Source: Lachnoclostridium sp. UBA7097 (lineage in GTDB: Bacteria; Bacillota; Clostridia; Lachnospirales; Lachnospiraceae). From it: 34,513 nucleotides of DNA. The position numbers and the translations under genes are program-made. The notes below the pieces were generated by a model. It had not been told where the DNA came from. It was given only the letters and a program-made list of their open reading frames with translations, and ran no database searches. The stretch covers positions 1 through 34,513 of the forward strand of contig DKYP01000180.1 of NCBI GenBank assembly GCA_002499945.1, in the 5' to 3' direction. Shown piece by piece: positions 15,513 to 24,267 of the stretch; the first letter of the stretch is position 1; each line of letters opens with the position of its first letter.

Positions 15513-16361
15513 ATGAAAATTGCAGTAACTGTTAAAGAAACAAGGGAACAGGTTGATGAATGGAGAAGGCAGGGGCTTTCTGTAGGGCTTGTGCCTACTA
15601 TGGGATATCTGCACGAAGGGCATAAAAGCCTTATAACACGTGCTGTTTCTGAAAATGACAGGGTTGTTGTAAGTGTATTTGTAAACCCTATGCAGTTCGG
15701 GCCGTCAGAGGATTTGGAAAGCTATCCAAGGGATATGGACAGGGATGCGGCATTATGTGAAGAAGCAGGCGCAGCATTAATATTCCATCCGGAACCGTCT
15801 GAAATGTACCACAATGGTTTCTCATCATATGTAGATATGGATACACTTACAGGAGGGCTTTGTGGCAAAAGCAGGCCGGTACATTTCCGTGGCGTATGTA
15901 CAGTAGTTGCAAAATTATTTAATATTGTAGTGCCAGACAGGGCTTATTTTGGACAGAAAGATGCACAGCAGCTTGCGGTTATACGCCATATGGCAGATGA
16001 TTTAAGTTATGGCATAGAGATAAAAGGATGCCCTATAGTAAGGGAAGCAGACGGGCTTGCCAGAAGTTCAAGAAATACTTATCTTGGTAAAGAAGAAAGA
16101 CAGGCTGCGCTGGTATTAAATAAAGCCCTTTCAGAAGGAAAGAAGCTTATAGAATCAGGGGAACGGGATGCTGTGAAAATAAAAGACACAGTTACTGGCA
16201 TAATTAATTCAGAACCTATGGCAAGAATTGATTATGTTGAGGCTGTAAACTGGGATTCATTAGAGCCTGTTACAGACATTAACGGGCCGGTTCTTGTGGC
16301 AGTTGCTGTATTTATAGGAAAAACAAGGCTTATAGATAATTTTATTGCTTTAGAGGATTAA
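15513..16361 (+). CDS. panC: Pantoate--beta-alanine ligase (pantothenate synthetase)
   Basis: Joins pantoate and beta-alanine using ATP, via a pantoyl-adenylate, to give pantothenate. It belongs to the HIGH-motif nucleotidyltransferase fold: PTMGYLHEGH at residues 28-37 supplies the ATP-binding histidines. Further conserved elements are VSVFVNPMQFGP, the FGQKDAQQL pantoate-site strand and SSRNTYL. The 282 residues match the usual length. I use the ATG at 15513 because GGAG lies five bases upstream and the N-terminus then aligns with the family; an in-frame ATG at 15480 would add eleven unconserved residues without a ribosome binding site. It is third in the operon, and panD follows after 21 bp. 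Confidence 0.96.
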   Translation: MKIAVTVKETREQVDEWRRQGLSVGLVPTMGYLHEGHKSLITRAVSENDRVVVSVFVNPMQFGPSEDLESYPRDMDRDAALCEEAGAALIFHPEPSEMYHNGFSSYVDMDTLTGGLCGKSRPVHFRGVCTVVAKLFNIVVPDRAYFGQKDAQQLAVIRHMADDLSYGIEIKGCPIVREADGLARSSRNTYLGKEERQAALVLNKALSEGKKLIESGERDAVKIKDTVTGIINSEPMARIDYVEAVNWDSLEPVTDINGPVLVAVAVFIGKTRLIDNFIALED

Positions 16362-16382
16362 CTTACAGGGGGAAATTAATAT

Positions 16383-16781
16383 ATGTTAGTTACAATGTTA
16401 AAAGGCAAAATCCACCGTGCAGTTGTAAGACAGGCTGAATTAAATTATGTGGGCAGCATTACAGTTGACCCTTTGCTTATGCAGGCAGCGGGAATATATG
16501 AATATGAACTTGTACAGATAGTTGATGTTGAGAATGGCAACAGGTTTGAAACATATACAATCGCAGGTGAGCCAGGAAGCGGCATGATTTGCCTTAACGG
16601 GGCAGCAGCAAGGCAGGTACAGCCAGGAGACCATATAATTATTATGTGTTATTGCCAGTTAGAGGATAAAGAAGTAAAAGACCATAAGCCAAAAGTTGTA
16701 TTTGTTGATGAAAATAATAAAATAAATAACGTATCATCTTATGAAAAATATGGAAAACTGACAGAGGATATGATAGGTTGA
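16383..16781 (+). CDS. panD: Aspartate 1-decarboxylase (pyruvoyl-dependent)
   Basis: Produces the beta-alanine used by PanC. The 132-residue precursor is predicted to self-cleave between Gly24 and Ser25 in YVGSITVD, creating the N-terminal pyruvoyl group on the larger chain. Other family marks are LKGKIHRA at the start, the YEYELVQIVDVENG strand and LNGAAARQVQPGD. AGGGGGAA lies before the ATG. The C-terminal 20 residues are variable, as usual in this family. The coaBC reading frame starts 69 bp after the stop if the preferred coaBC start is right. Confidence 0.96.
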   Translation: MLVTMLKGKIHRAVVRQAELNYVGSITVDPLLMQAAGIYEYELVQIVDVENGNRFETYTIAGEPGSGMICLNGAAARQVQPGDHIIIMCYCQLEDKEVKDHKPKVVFVDENNKINNVSSYEKYGKLTEDMIG

Positions 16782-16850
16782 AAAATGATTATAGGGCAGC
16801 AAAGAACGCGGCCCAACAATCATTATGGTTTCAACCCTGAAAGGTGTTGT

Positions 16851-18050
16851 ATGTTAAAAGGTAAAACAGTATTATTAGGGATTACAGGAAGTATAGCAGC
16901 ATATAAAATTGCTAATCTTGCAAGCATGTTATCAAAACTCCATGCAGATATACATGTGCTTATGACAAAAAATGCTGTAAATTTTATTAATCCTATTACA
17001 TTTGAAACATTAACAGGCAATAAATGCCTTATAGATACATTTGACAGGAATTTCCAGTTTAGTGTTGAACATGTTGCACTTGCCAAAAAGGCAGATGTTG
17101 TGTTAGTTGCACCCGCTTCTGCTAATGTAATTGGTAAAATGGCATGTGGCATTGCAGATGATATGCTGACAACCACTTTGCTTGCCTGTAAATGCAAGAA
17201 AATAGTTTCACCTGCAATGAATACAAATATGTATGAAAACCCGGTAGTGCAGGATAATATTAACAAATTAAAAAATTATGGCATGGAAGTAATAGAACCA
17301 GATACAGGGCTTCTTGCATGTAAAGATACTGGTGCAGGAAAGATGCCGCCAGAGCAGGTGCTTCTGGATTATATCTTGCGTGAAATCCGTTTTGAAAAGG
17401 ATTTTGCAGGGAAAAAGATATTGGTTACAGCCGGACCTACAGTTGAAGCAATTGACCCTGTAAGGTTTATAAGTAACCATTCTACGGGCAGCATGGGTTA
17501 CGCAATAGCTAAGATAGCAGCACAGAGGGGGGCACTGGTTACACTTGTAAGCGGGCCAGTTAATATAAAGCCGCCTGCTTTTCTTGAAACAATACATGTT
17601 ACTAGTGCAGAAGATATGTTTAATGAAGTGAAAGAACGTGCAGCAGATAATGATATAATTATTAAAGCGGCAGCAGTAGCAGACTATACCCCGGCAGAAG
17701 TATCAGATGAAAAAATCAAGAAAAAAGAAGGGGATTTAAGTATACCACTTAAACGTACCACTGATATTTTAAAATACCTTGGTGAAAATAAGAAGGAAGG
17801 ACAGTTTTTATGCGGTTTTTCAATGGAAACAGAAAACCTTATTAAAAATTCAAGGAAAAAGCTTATCAGCAAAAATGCAGATATGGTTGTTGCTAATAAC
17901 CTTAAAGTAGAAGGCGCTGGGTTTGGTACTGGTACAAATGTTGTAACAATTATTACAAAAGATGGATATAAAGAACTTGGTAAGATGGATAAAGAAGAAG
18001 TTGCCATATGTATATTGGACGAAATAAAGGGTATTACAGATGGATTTTAA
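16851..18050 (+). CDS. coaBC: Bifunctional phosphopantothenoylcysteine decarboxylase / phosphopantothenate--cysteine ligase
   Basis: Two successive steps of CoA synthesis after pantothenate kinase: condensation of 4'-phosphopantothenate with cysteine (CoaB, C-terminal) and FMN-dependent decarboxylation (CoaC, N-terminal). The CoaC half (about 1-180) has GITGSIAAYK, catalytic His74 in SVEHVALA, the substrate motif PAMNTNMYENP at 121-131 and Cys157 in GLLACKDTG. The CoaB half starts near residue 187 with VTAGPTVEAIDPVRFISN, then AAAVADYTP and a lysine-rich KIKKK segment. The 399 residues match the family. I prefer ATG 16851, with AAAGGTG upstream, to the in-frame ATG at 16785, whose extra 22 residues resemble nothing in the family. 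It closes the pan operon; pantothenate kinase is not in the window. Confidence 0.95.
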   Translation: MLKGKTVLLGITGSIAAYKIANLASMLSKLHADIHVLMTKNAVNFINPITFETLTGNKCLIDTFDRNFQFSVEHVALAKKADVVLVAPASANVIGKMACGIADDMLTTTLLACKCKKIVSPAMNTNMYENPVVQDNINKLKNYGMEVIEPDTGLLACKDTGAGKMPPEQVLLDYILREIRFEKDFAGKKILVTAGPTVEAIDPVRFISNHSTGSMGYAIAKIAAQRGALVTLVSGPVNIKPPAFLETIHVTSAEDMFNEVKERAADNDIIIKAAAVADYTPAEVSDEKIKKKEGDLSIPLKRTTDILKYLGENKKEGQFLCGFSMETENLIKNSRKKLISKNADMVVANNLKVEGAGFGTGTNVVTIITKDGYKELGKMDKEEVAICILDEIKGITDGF

Positions 18051-18052
18051 TA

Positions 18053-18081
18053 TTGACGCATAAATCCCATAATGTTAATAT
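18053..18081 (+). promoter_or_regulatory. Promoter of the iron alcohol dehydrogenase gene
   Basis: TTGACG (18053-18058) and TAATAT (18076-18081) are 17 bp apart, directly after the coaBC stop. The predicted start near 18088 gives a 65-nt leader. No terminator separates coaBC from this gene, so read-through is also possible. Confidence 0.6.
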
Positions 18082-18152
18082 ATAAATATGTAACAAAAAC
18101 AGGGCAGATATTAAAAGAAATCAGTAAATTTCAATCAAATAAGGAGGAAAAA

Positions 18153-19364
18153 ATGGCAAGATTTACATTACCAAGAGATTTATATCATGGAAAAGGTTCG
18201 TTAGAAGCGCTGAAAAGCTTTACTGGAAAGAAAGCCATTATATGTGTAGGCGGCGGCTCTATGAAACGCAACGGTTTTCTTGACAAGGCTTGTGGCTATC
18301 TGAAAGAAGCTGGAATGGAAGTAGAGTTATTTGAGGGGATTGAGCCTGACCCGTCAGTAGAGACAGTTATGCGTGGTGCAAAGGTTATGCAGGAGTTTGG
18401 ACCTGACTGGATTATAGCAATGGGCGGGGGTTCACCTATTGATGCTGCCAAGGCTATGTGGATTAAATACGAATATCCTGACATTACATTTGAGGATATG
18501 TGCAAGGTATTCGGGATACCACCACTCCGTAAGAAAGCACATTTTTGTGCTATTTCATCAACATCAGGGACAGCTACAGAAGTAACAGCATTTTCAATTA
18601 TAACAGACTATGAAAAAGGCATTAAATACCCTATAGCTGACTTTGAGATTACACCAGATGTTGCCATTGTAGACTCAGAACTTGCAGAAACAATGCCAGT
18701 ACACCTTGTAGCACATACCGGAATGGACGCTATGACACATGCAATAGAAGCATATGTATCAACTGCTAACTGCAACTATACAGACCCTCTCGCAATATGG
18801 GCAATTAAAATGATAGAAGCAGACCTTGTAAAATCATATAATGGTGATATGGACAGCAGGGACAAGATGCATGATGCACAATGTCTTGCAGGAATGGCAT
18901 TTTCTAATGCACTTCTTGGTATTGTACATTCTATGGCACATAAGACAGGTGCTGCATTTAAAAACGGACATATAATACATGGTGCTGCTAATGCAATGTA
19001 CCTTCCTAAAGTTATAAAGTTTAACAGCAAAGATGAAACAGCGAAGAAACGCTATGGTGAAATAGTAGATTATATGGGGCTTGGCGGAGATTCTGATGAT
19101 GAAAAGGTTGATATTCTTATAAATTACCTGCGTAAAATGAATGATGACCTTAATATTCCTCATTGTATAAAGAATTATGGGGAAGGCGGAGTACCAGCAG
19201 ATACAGGAATTGTTCCAGAAGATGAGTTCCTTGAAAAGCTGCCAGGCATAGCCGCTAATGCACTTTTAGATGCATGTACGGGCTCTAACCCACGCCAGCC
19301 TTCACAGGAAGAAATGGAGAAATTACTTAAATGCTGTTATTATGATACAGAAGTAGATTTCTAA
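18153..19364 (+). CDS. Iron-containing alcohol dehydrogenase
   Basis: A 403-residue cytosolic group III alcohol dehydrogenase, predicted to reduce an aldehyde to an alcohol with NAD(P)H during fermentation. The dinucleotide-binding motif GGGSPID is at residues 91-97. Metal ligands are expected at Asp192 and His196 (MDAMTHAIEAY), His259 (GIVHSMAHKTG) and a His in GHIIHGAAN, either His273 or His276. AAGGAGGA precedes the ATG at 18153; an in-frame ATG at 18072 lies inside the promoter and is rejected. Sequence texture resembles the dehydrogenase half of AdhE more than propanediol oxidoreductases, but the substrate (ethanol, butanol or other) cannot be assigned. It has its own promoter and a downstream terminator. 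Confidence 0.92.
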   Translation: MARFTLPRDLYHGKGSLEALKSFTGKKAIICVGGGSMKRNGFLDKACGYLKEAGMEVELFEGIEPDPSVETVMRGAKVMQEFGPDWIIAMGGGSPIDAAKAMWIKYEYPDITFEDMCKVFGIPPLRKKAHFCAISSTSGTATEVTAFSIITDYEKGIKYPIADFEITPDVAIVDSELAETMPVHLVAHTGMDAMTHAIEAYVSTANCNYTDPLAIWAIKMIEADLVKSYNGDMDSRDKMHDAQCLAGMAFSNALLGIVHSMAHKTGAAFKNGHIIHGAANAMYLPKVIKFNSKDETAKKRYGEIVDYMGLGGDSDDEKVDILINYLRKMNDDLNIPHCIKNYGEGGVPADTGIVPEDEFLEKLPGIAANALLDACTGSNPRQPSQEEMEKLLKCCYYDTEVDF

Positions 19365-19461
19365 ATTGAAGTAATTCCAGAGTGGTTTTATTTATTTTAA
19401 AGAATTTGGTATTCCACTCCTTACCTCTGCAAAGCTTTTGCAACATTTTTAATAATTTCTG

Positions 19462-19492
19462 GCGCATCCGTGTAGAACCGGGTGCGTTTTTT
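19462..19492 (+). terminator. Intrinsic terminator downstream of the alcohol dehydrogenase
   Basis: CGCATCC (19463-19469) pairs with GGGTGCG (19480-19486) with one G-U wobble, followed by six T. It is nearly 100 bp after the stop codon. A small AT-rich hairpin, TGCAAA/TTTGCA (19428-19442), sits between. I see nothing else in 19365-19592. Confidence 0.75.
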
Positions 19493-19592
19493 GCATGGAG
19501 AGAAAAAACATATATCCAGATTTCATAAAATTTCTTTCTTCTTCAGTTTCACTTTACCAGTATTGTTATCTCAGGTTGTCAATATATTTAAC

Positions 19593-19621
19593 TTGATATA
19601 AAGCATTCTTTTCTGTATAAT
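19593..19621 (+). promoter_or_regulatory. Promoter of the uvrC-hprK run
   Basis: TTGATA (19593-19598) and a perfect TATAAT (19616-19621) are 17 bp apart. The predicted start near 19628 lies after the in-frame ATG at 19626, which helps place the true uvrC start at 19662. Confidence 0.7.
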
Positions 19622-19661
19622 TAAAATGTTAATAGTTAAAACACCAGAACGGAGGCGCCCT

Positions 19662-21524
19662 ATGTTTGATTTGGAGGAGGAATTAAAGAAACTGCCCGCA
19701 AAGCCAGGTGTTTACCTTATGCATGACAAAAAAGATGCAATTATATATGTAGGTAAAGCAATAAGCCTGAAAAACAGGGTACGCCAGTATTTCCAGGCAA
19801 GCCGTAATGTATCACCAAAGATAGAAAGAATGATATCCCAGATAGACCATTTTGAATATATAATAACAGATTCAGAAGTTGAAGCACTTGTACTTGAAAG
19901 CAACCTTATAAAAGAACATAAGCCAAAATACAATACAATGCTTAAAGATGATAAAAACTATCCTTATATTAAAGCAACTATCTGTGAAGATTATCCAAGG
20001 CTTTTAATTGCAAGGGAACAGAAACGTGATAAGAGCAGGTATTTTGGACCATTTACAAGCGCAGGTGCTGCCAAGGACACGTTAGAACTTGCACATAAGA
20101 TATATAAGATAAGAACATGCAGAAGGGTGCTGCCAAGGGATACAGGCAAGGAAAGGCCATGCCTTAATTACCATATAGGGCAGTGCAGTGCACCATGCCA
20201 GGGAAGTATATCCAAAGAGGAGTACCAGGAAAATTTTAAAAAAGCCTTAAAGCTTATAGAGGGGGATTATACAGAAGTAACAGATTACCTTACAGAAAAG
20301 ATGATGAAGGCTTCGGAAAGCCTTGCATTTGAAGAGGCAGCAGGATACAGGGATTTGATTTCAAGTGTGAAAAAGATGGCTGTAAAGCAGAAAGTAACAG
20401 ATTTTAAGGGACAGGACAGGGATATTATTGCACTTGCAAGGACTCTTGAAGAAGCTGTAGTACAGGTCTTTTTTGTGCGTGACGGTAAACTGGTAGGACG
20501 GGACCATTTCCATCTGAACGGGACTTCAGGTGAAAAGGAAGAAGATATTTTACAGGATTTTATTAAACAATTTTATGCAGGAACTCCTTTTATTCCACGT
20601 GAAGTCATGGTAGAATATAATATAGCAGATGCAGCACTTATTGAACAATGGCTGGGCGGCAGGAGAGGCGGGAAGGTACACCTGCTTGTGCCAAAGAGGG
20701 GAAGCAAGGAACGTCTTGTGGAACTTGCACATAAAAATGCAGCACTTGTCCTTACACAGGATATGGAAAGGATTAAAAGGGAAGAAAAACGTACACTGGG
20801 GGCTATGAAGGAAATATGTTCATGGCTCGGGATAACAGGTGTATCACGTGTTGAATCATATGATATATCCAATATAAATGGCTTCCAGTCTGTTGGTTCC
20901 ATGGTAGTATTTGAGGATGGCAAGCCGAAGAGAAGTGATTACCGTAAGTTTAAGATAAAGACAGTTAAAGGGCCAGACGATTATGCAAGTATGTATGAGG
21001 TACTGTCAAGACGGTTCCGGCATGGCATAGATGAGATGAAAGAATTAGAAGAAAAAGGGCTTTTTAAGGATACAGGAAGTTTTACGCGTTTTCCAGACCT
21101 GGTAATGATGGACGGGGGCAGCGGGCAGGTGCATATTGCACAGAAGGTGCTTATGGAACTCGGGCTTGATATTCCTGTATGTGGCATGGTCAAAGATGAC
21201 AGGCACAGGACAAGGGGGCTTTTCTTCAATGGACATGAACTGCCAGTCAAAGCAGACAGTGAAGGTTTCCATCTTATGACAAGGATACAGGATGAAGTAC
21301 ACAGGTTTGCAATAGAATACCACCGTTCACTAAGAGGGAAGGAACAGGTAAAGTCAGTCCTTGATGATATAAAAGGGATAGGCGGGGCAAGAAGGAAGGC
21401 TCTTATGAAATATTTCCAGTCAATAGAAGCAATAAGAAGTGCAACAGTGGAAGAACTGGCACAGGTTGAAAGCATGAATGAAAGTGCAGCCGTAAGTGTA
21501 TATAAGTTCTTCCATAATGTATAA
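19662..21524 (+). CDS. uvrC: Excinuclease ABC subunit C
   Basis: Endonuclease that cuts both sides of a lesion during UvrABC nucleotide excision repair. The 620-residue protein has the N-terminal GIY-YIG domain (GVY at 16-18, IIYVGKA from about 27, catalytic Arg39 in LKNRVRQYF). It continues with a Cys-containing segment (PCLNYHIGQCSAPC), a UVR helix-hairpin around FEEAAGYRDLI for UvrB binding and the RNase H-like C-terminal nuclease (VESYDISNINGFQSVGSMV and the KGPDDYASMYE region). A C-terminal tandem helix-hairpin-helix (IKGIGGARRKALMKYF and onwards) binds DNA. The start is set by GGAGG six bases before 19662. hprK begins 16 bp after the stop. Confidence 0.97.
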   Translation: MFDLEEELKKLPAKPGVYLMHDKKDAIIYVGKAISLKNRVRQYFQASRNVSPKIERMISQIDHFEYIITDSEVEALVLESNLIKEHKPKYNTMLKDDKNYPYIKATICEDYPRLLIAREQKRDKSRYFGPFTSAGAAKDTLELAHKIYKIRTCRRVLPRDTGKERPCLNYHIGQCSAPCQGSISKEEYQENFKKALKLIEGDYTEVTDYLTEKMMKASESLAFEEAAGYRDLISSVKKMAVKQKVTDFKGQDRDIIALARTLEEAVVQVFFVRDGKLVGRDHFHLNGTSGEKEEDILQDFIKQFYAGTPFIPREVMVEYNIADAALIEQWLGGRRGGKVHLLVPKRGSKERLVELAHKNAALVLTQDMERIKREEKRTLGAMKEICSWLGITGVSRVESYDISNINGFQSVGSMVVFEDGKPKRSDYRKFKIKTVKGPDDYASMYEVLSRRFRHGIDEMKELEEKGLFKDTGSFTRFPDLVMMDGGSGQVHIAQKVLMELGLDIPVCGMVKDDRHRTRGLFFNGHELPVKADSEGFHLMTRIQDEVHRFAIEYHRSLRGKEQVKSVLDDIKGIGGARRKALMKYFQSIEAIRSATVEELAQVESMNESAAVSVYKFFHNV

Positions 21525-21540
21525 AAATAAGGAGGAAGAA

Positions 21541-22500
21541 ATGCAGAACACAACATACAAAGTACCATTAAGGGAGCTTATTGAACAGCTTGATTTAGAA
21601 AACTGTACACCAGATATTAATACAGATGAGATATTTATAACACAGAATGAGGTAAACCGCCCTGCTTTGCAGCTTGCAGGATATTTTGATTATTTTGATT
21701 CTAAAAGGATACAGATAATCGGCCATGTAGAGCACACTTATATGCAGCAGAGGGGCATGGAACACAGTCTTGCAATGATGGAAAGGATAATGGCGGGAAG
21801 CGCAGAATCGCCAAAACCGCCATGTATAATTTATTGCCGTGAAATATGGGTTGATGAAGAGATAATAGCCCTTGCGAACCGTTATAATGTGCCAATATTG
21901 AGAACAAAGAAATCTACATCATCATTTATGGCAGAGATAATACAATGGGTTAATGCAGAGCTTGCACCGAGATGTTCAGTACATGGCGTGCTTGTTGATA
22001 TATATGGTGAAGGAATACTTATAATGGGTGAAAGCGGCATAGGAAAGTCAGAGGTGGCACTTGAACTGATACACAGGGGACACCGCCTTGTGTCAGATGA
22101 TGTTGTTGAAATAAGAAGAATAAGTGATAAATCACTTATGGGAAGTTCACCGGGAATTACAAAGCATTTTATAGAACTGCGTGGTATCGGGATTGTAGAT
22201 GCCAAGTCACTGTTTGGTGTGGAAAGCGTAAAAGATGAACAGCAGATTGACCTTGTAATCAAGCTTGAAGAATTTAATAAGAACCAGGACTATGACAGGC
22301 TTGGGCTTGAAGAGCAGTTTATAGAATTTCTTGGCAATAAAGTAGTATGCCATTCCATCCCGATAAGGCCTGGCAGGAATGTATCAATTATATGTGAGTC
22401 GGCAGCAGTAAACCACAGGCAGAAGAAGATGGGTTATAATGCCGCACTTGAACTTTATAACAGGGTTACAAATAACCTGGCAGAGAAAAGCAAGGAATAA
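21541..22500 (+). CDS. hprK: HPr kinase/phosphorylase
   Basis: Phosphorylates HPr (and Crh where present) on Ser46 in response to glycolytic intermediates, and dephosphorylates it when phosphate is high, so it controls catabolite repression with CcpA. The 319-residue protein has the HprK N-terminal domain (about 1-130) and the kinase domain with His148 before the P-loop GESGIGKS at 163-170. SDDVVEI and the signature ELRGIGIVDAKSLFG from Glu212 follow. The ATG at 21541 is preceded by AAGGAGGAAG. Pairing with uvrC is common in Firmicutes. The frequent downstream partners murB, rapZ and whiA are absent, and an HD-domain gene takes their place. Confidence 0.96.
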   Translation: MQNTTYKVPLRELIEQLDLENCTPDINTDEIFITQNEVNRPALQLAGYFDYFDSKRIQIIGHVEHTYMQQRGMEHSLAMMERIMAGSAESPKPPCIIYCREIWVDEEIIALANRYNVPILRTKKSTSSFMAEIIQWVNAELAPRCSVHGVLVDIYGEGILIMGESGIGKSEVALELIHRGHRLVSDDVVEIRRISDKSLMGSSPGITKHFIELRGIGIVDAKSLFGVESVKDEQQIDLVIKLEEFNKNQDYDRLGLEEQFIEFLGNKVVCHSIPIRPGRNVSIICESAAVNHRQKKMGYNAALELYNRVTNNLAEKSKE

Positions 22501-22538
22501 TTGTTAAACATAAAAATGACAAGAAATGAGGATAAAAT

Positions 22539-23666
22539 ATGTTATTTATAAAATCTGATGACCTTAAAACTGGTATGAGATTAGCAAAACCGATATATAA
22601 TAAAAGCGGGGTTATGTTATATGAGAGAAATTCAAAACTTACCAGCCAGGGCATCGTGAGTATAAGGAATTTTGGGCTGATTGGTGTATATATACTTGAG
22701 GCAGCTGAACCTGTGCCGCCAATGTCAGAAGATGATATTGAGTTTGAAAGGTTCCAGGCTATGTCTGTATTTGCCATAAGGGATATAATGGATGCAATCT
22801 GCAAAAAGAAAGAACCAAAAGAAATGTACCAGTTTGCAAACAGTGTATTAAAAAATTATGGTTCACTGCACAGGAAGATTAATTTTATACAGAGCATAAG
22901 GAGCAAGGAGGATTATGTATATAAACACACTTTAAATACAGCTATTCTTTGTGCTATGATGACATATAAGCTTAAAATGGAATTTAAATACCAGCTTGAT
23001 GTTGTAGTTGCTGCACTGCTCCATGATATAGGGACGCTTCTTATCCCGTTGAACCTGCGCCATAAGAACAGGTCTGAACTTTCAAATGAAGAACTGGTTA
23101 AAATTAATACATACCATGTTGCTGCACTGCAGATGTTCAGCCAGAATAAAGACCTGGATTTTGATATTATAAGAATTGTTACAGATATAATAAAGCAGCT
23201 GCACCCTGAGATAGTAAAAGATGGTGAAGTACCAGAAGTCATGCCGCTCGGGGCAGAAGTCCTTAAAGTTGCATATGCGTATGATATGATGACAGCAATG
23301 AACTTTGATGAGGAGCCGCATTCTGAAATAGTTGCAATAAGGCATCTTATGAATGATGAAGTTGAGTATAACCCTGATGTTGTAGATGCACTTCTTTCAA
23401 GTATAAATATTTTGCAGCCAGGTACATGTGTTGAAATGACAAATGGTGACAGGGGACTGGTAATAGCAGTCAATAACAATAATGTACTTGAACCATTTAT
23501 ATTGTCATTCCGTGACAATAAAGTACACAACCTTGGTGATTCAAAAGAATCCAGGGAAATGCAGATTAAAGATATTATGAAGACAATGGATAACCGCCAT
23601 GTAGTAGACAATGACCTGCTTGCACAATATACAGGCAATACATTGCATATGGGGGAACACATGTAA
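22539..23666 (+). CDS. HD-domain protein, degenerate HD-GYP type
   Basis: A 375-residue protein with an N-terminal beta-rich region (about 1-60, starting SDDLKTGMRLAKPIY, as in many HD-GYP proteins). A central HD domain (about 120-260) has metal-ligand candidates His130, His162-Asp163 (HDIG), His193, His222 and Asp249. The C-terminal segment (about 285-340) resembles a small PilZ-like or SH3-like beta domain. The usual HHE and GYP signatures are not recognisable: after His222 the sequence reads DGEVPEVMP. Cyclic-di-GMP phosphodiesterase activity is therefore uncertain; it may hydrolyse another nucleotide or act as an adaptor. GAGGA precedes the ATG. It sits between hprK and pth with short gaps, so it is probably co-transcribed with the housekeeping run. 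Confidence 0.75.
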   Translation: MLFIKSDDLKTGMRLAKPIYNKSGVMLYERNSKLTSQGIVSIRNFGLIGVYILEAAEPVPPMSEDDIEFERFQAMSVFAIRDIMDAICKKKEPKEMYQFANSVLKNYGSLHRKINFIQSIRSKEDYVYKHTLNTAILCAMMTYKLKMEFKYQLDVVVAALLHDIGTLLIPLNLRHKNRSELSNEELVKINTYHVAALQMFSQNKDLDFDIIRIVTDIIKQLHPEIVKDGEVPEVMPLGAEVLKVAYAYDMMTAMNFDEEPHSEIVAIRHLMNDEVEYNPDVVDALLSSINILQPGTCVEMTNGDRGLVIAVNNNNVLEPFILSFRDNKVHNLGDSKESREMQIKDIMKTMDNRHVVDNDLLAQYTGNTLHMGEHM

Positions 23667-23694
23667 TTTAAGAATTTTTAAACTGGAGGATATA

Positions 23695-24255
23695 ATGTTT
23701 ATTATAGCAGGACTTGGCAATCCGGAAAGAAAATATAATGGTACAAGGCATAATATAGGATTTTCTGCTATTACTGCAATATCTGATGCATATAATATAC
23801 CACTTGATATAAGAAAGCATAAGGCTTTATGCGGCAGGGGGTATATTGAAGGACAGAAAGTGCTGCTTGCCATGCCACAGACATATATGAATTTAAGTGG
23901 TGAAAGCATAAGGGAACTTGTGGATTACTATAAGATAGAGCCAGAAAATGAACTTATAGTAATATATGATGATATAAACCTTGCACCGGGAAAGCTGCGT
24001 ATACGTGCCAAAGGAAGTGCAGGCGGGCACAACGGGATAAAGAATATAATAACCCATCTGGGCAGCCAGGATTTTTACCGTATACGTATAGGCGCCGGGG
24101 AGAAACCAAAGGGCTTTGACCTTGCAGACTATGTGTTAAGCAGGTTTGACAGGGATGAAGAACCTGTTATACGGGAAGCACTCCAGAATACCGTGGAAGC
24201 ATGTAAGGTAATAATGATTGAAGATATAGGGGCAGCTATGAACAAATTTAACTGA
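23695..24255 (+). CDS. pth: Peptidyl-tRNA hydrolase
   Basis: Releases tRNA from peptidyl-tRNA that drops off the ribosome. The 186-residue product has the full signature GLGNPERKYNGTRHNIGF starting at Gly6, with catalytic His19. PQTYMNLSGE and the substrate-binding stretch YDDINLAPGKLRIR plus GGHNGIKNI also match. The ATG at 23695 follows GGAGGA; the in-frame ATG at 23611 lies inside the HD gene and lacks support. mfd begins 12 bp after the stop, the conserved pth-mfd order of many Firmicutes. Confidence 0.97.
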   Translation: MFIIAGLGNPERKYNGTRHNIGFSAITAISDAYNIPLDIRKHKALCGRGYIEGQKVLLAMPQTYMNLSGESIRELVDYYKIEPENELIVIYDDINLAPGKLRIRAKGSAGGHNGIKNIITHLGSQDFYRIRIGAGEKPKGFDLADYVLSRFDRDEEPVIREALQNTVEACKVIMIEDIGAAMNKFN

Positions 24256-24267
24256 TGGAGGGAGATA

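Noticed and set aside
18072..18152. In-frame N-terminal extension of the alcohol dehydrogenase.
   Set aside because: The ATG falls between the -35 and -10 boxes of the promoter, and a strong ribosome binding site precedes the later ATG at 18153.
20981..21568. Minus-strand ORF of 195 codons opposite the end of uvrC.
   Set aside because: Antisense to conserved uvrC coding sequence, with no start signal or family resemblance.
22913..23662. Long minus-strand ORF of 249 codons opposite the HD-domain gene.
   Set aside because: No ribosome binding site, no recognisable domain, and fully overlapping a better-supported gene; the composition is that of an antisense shadow.
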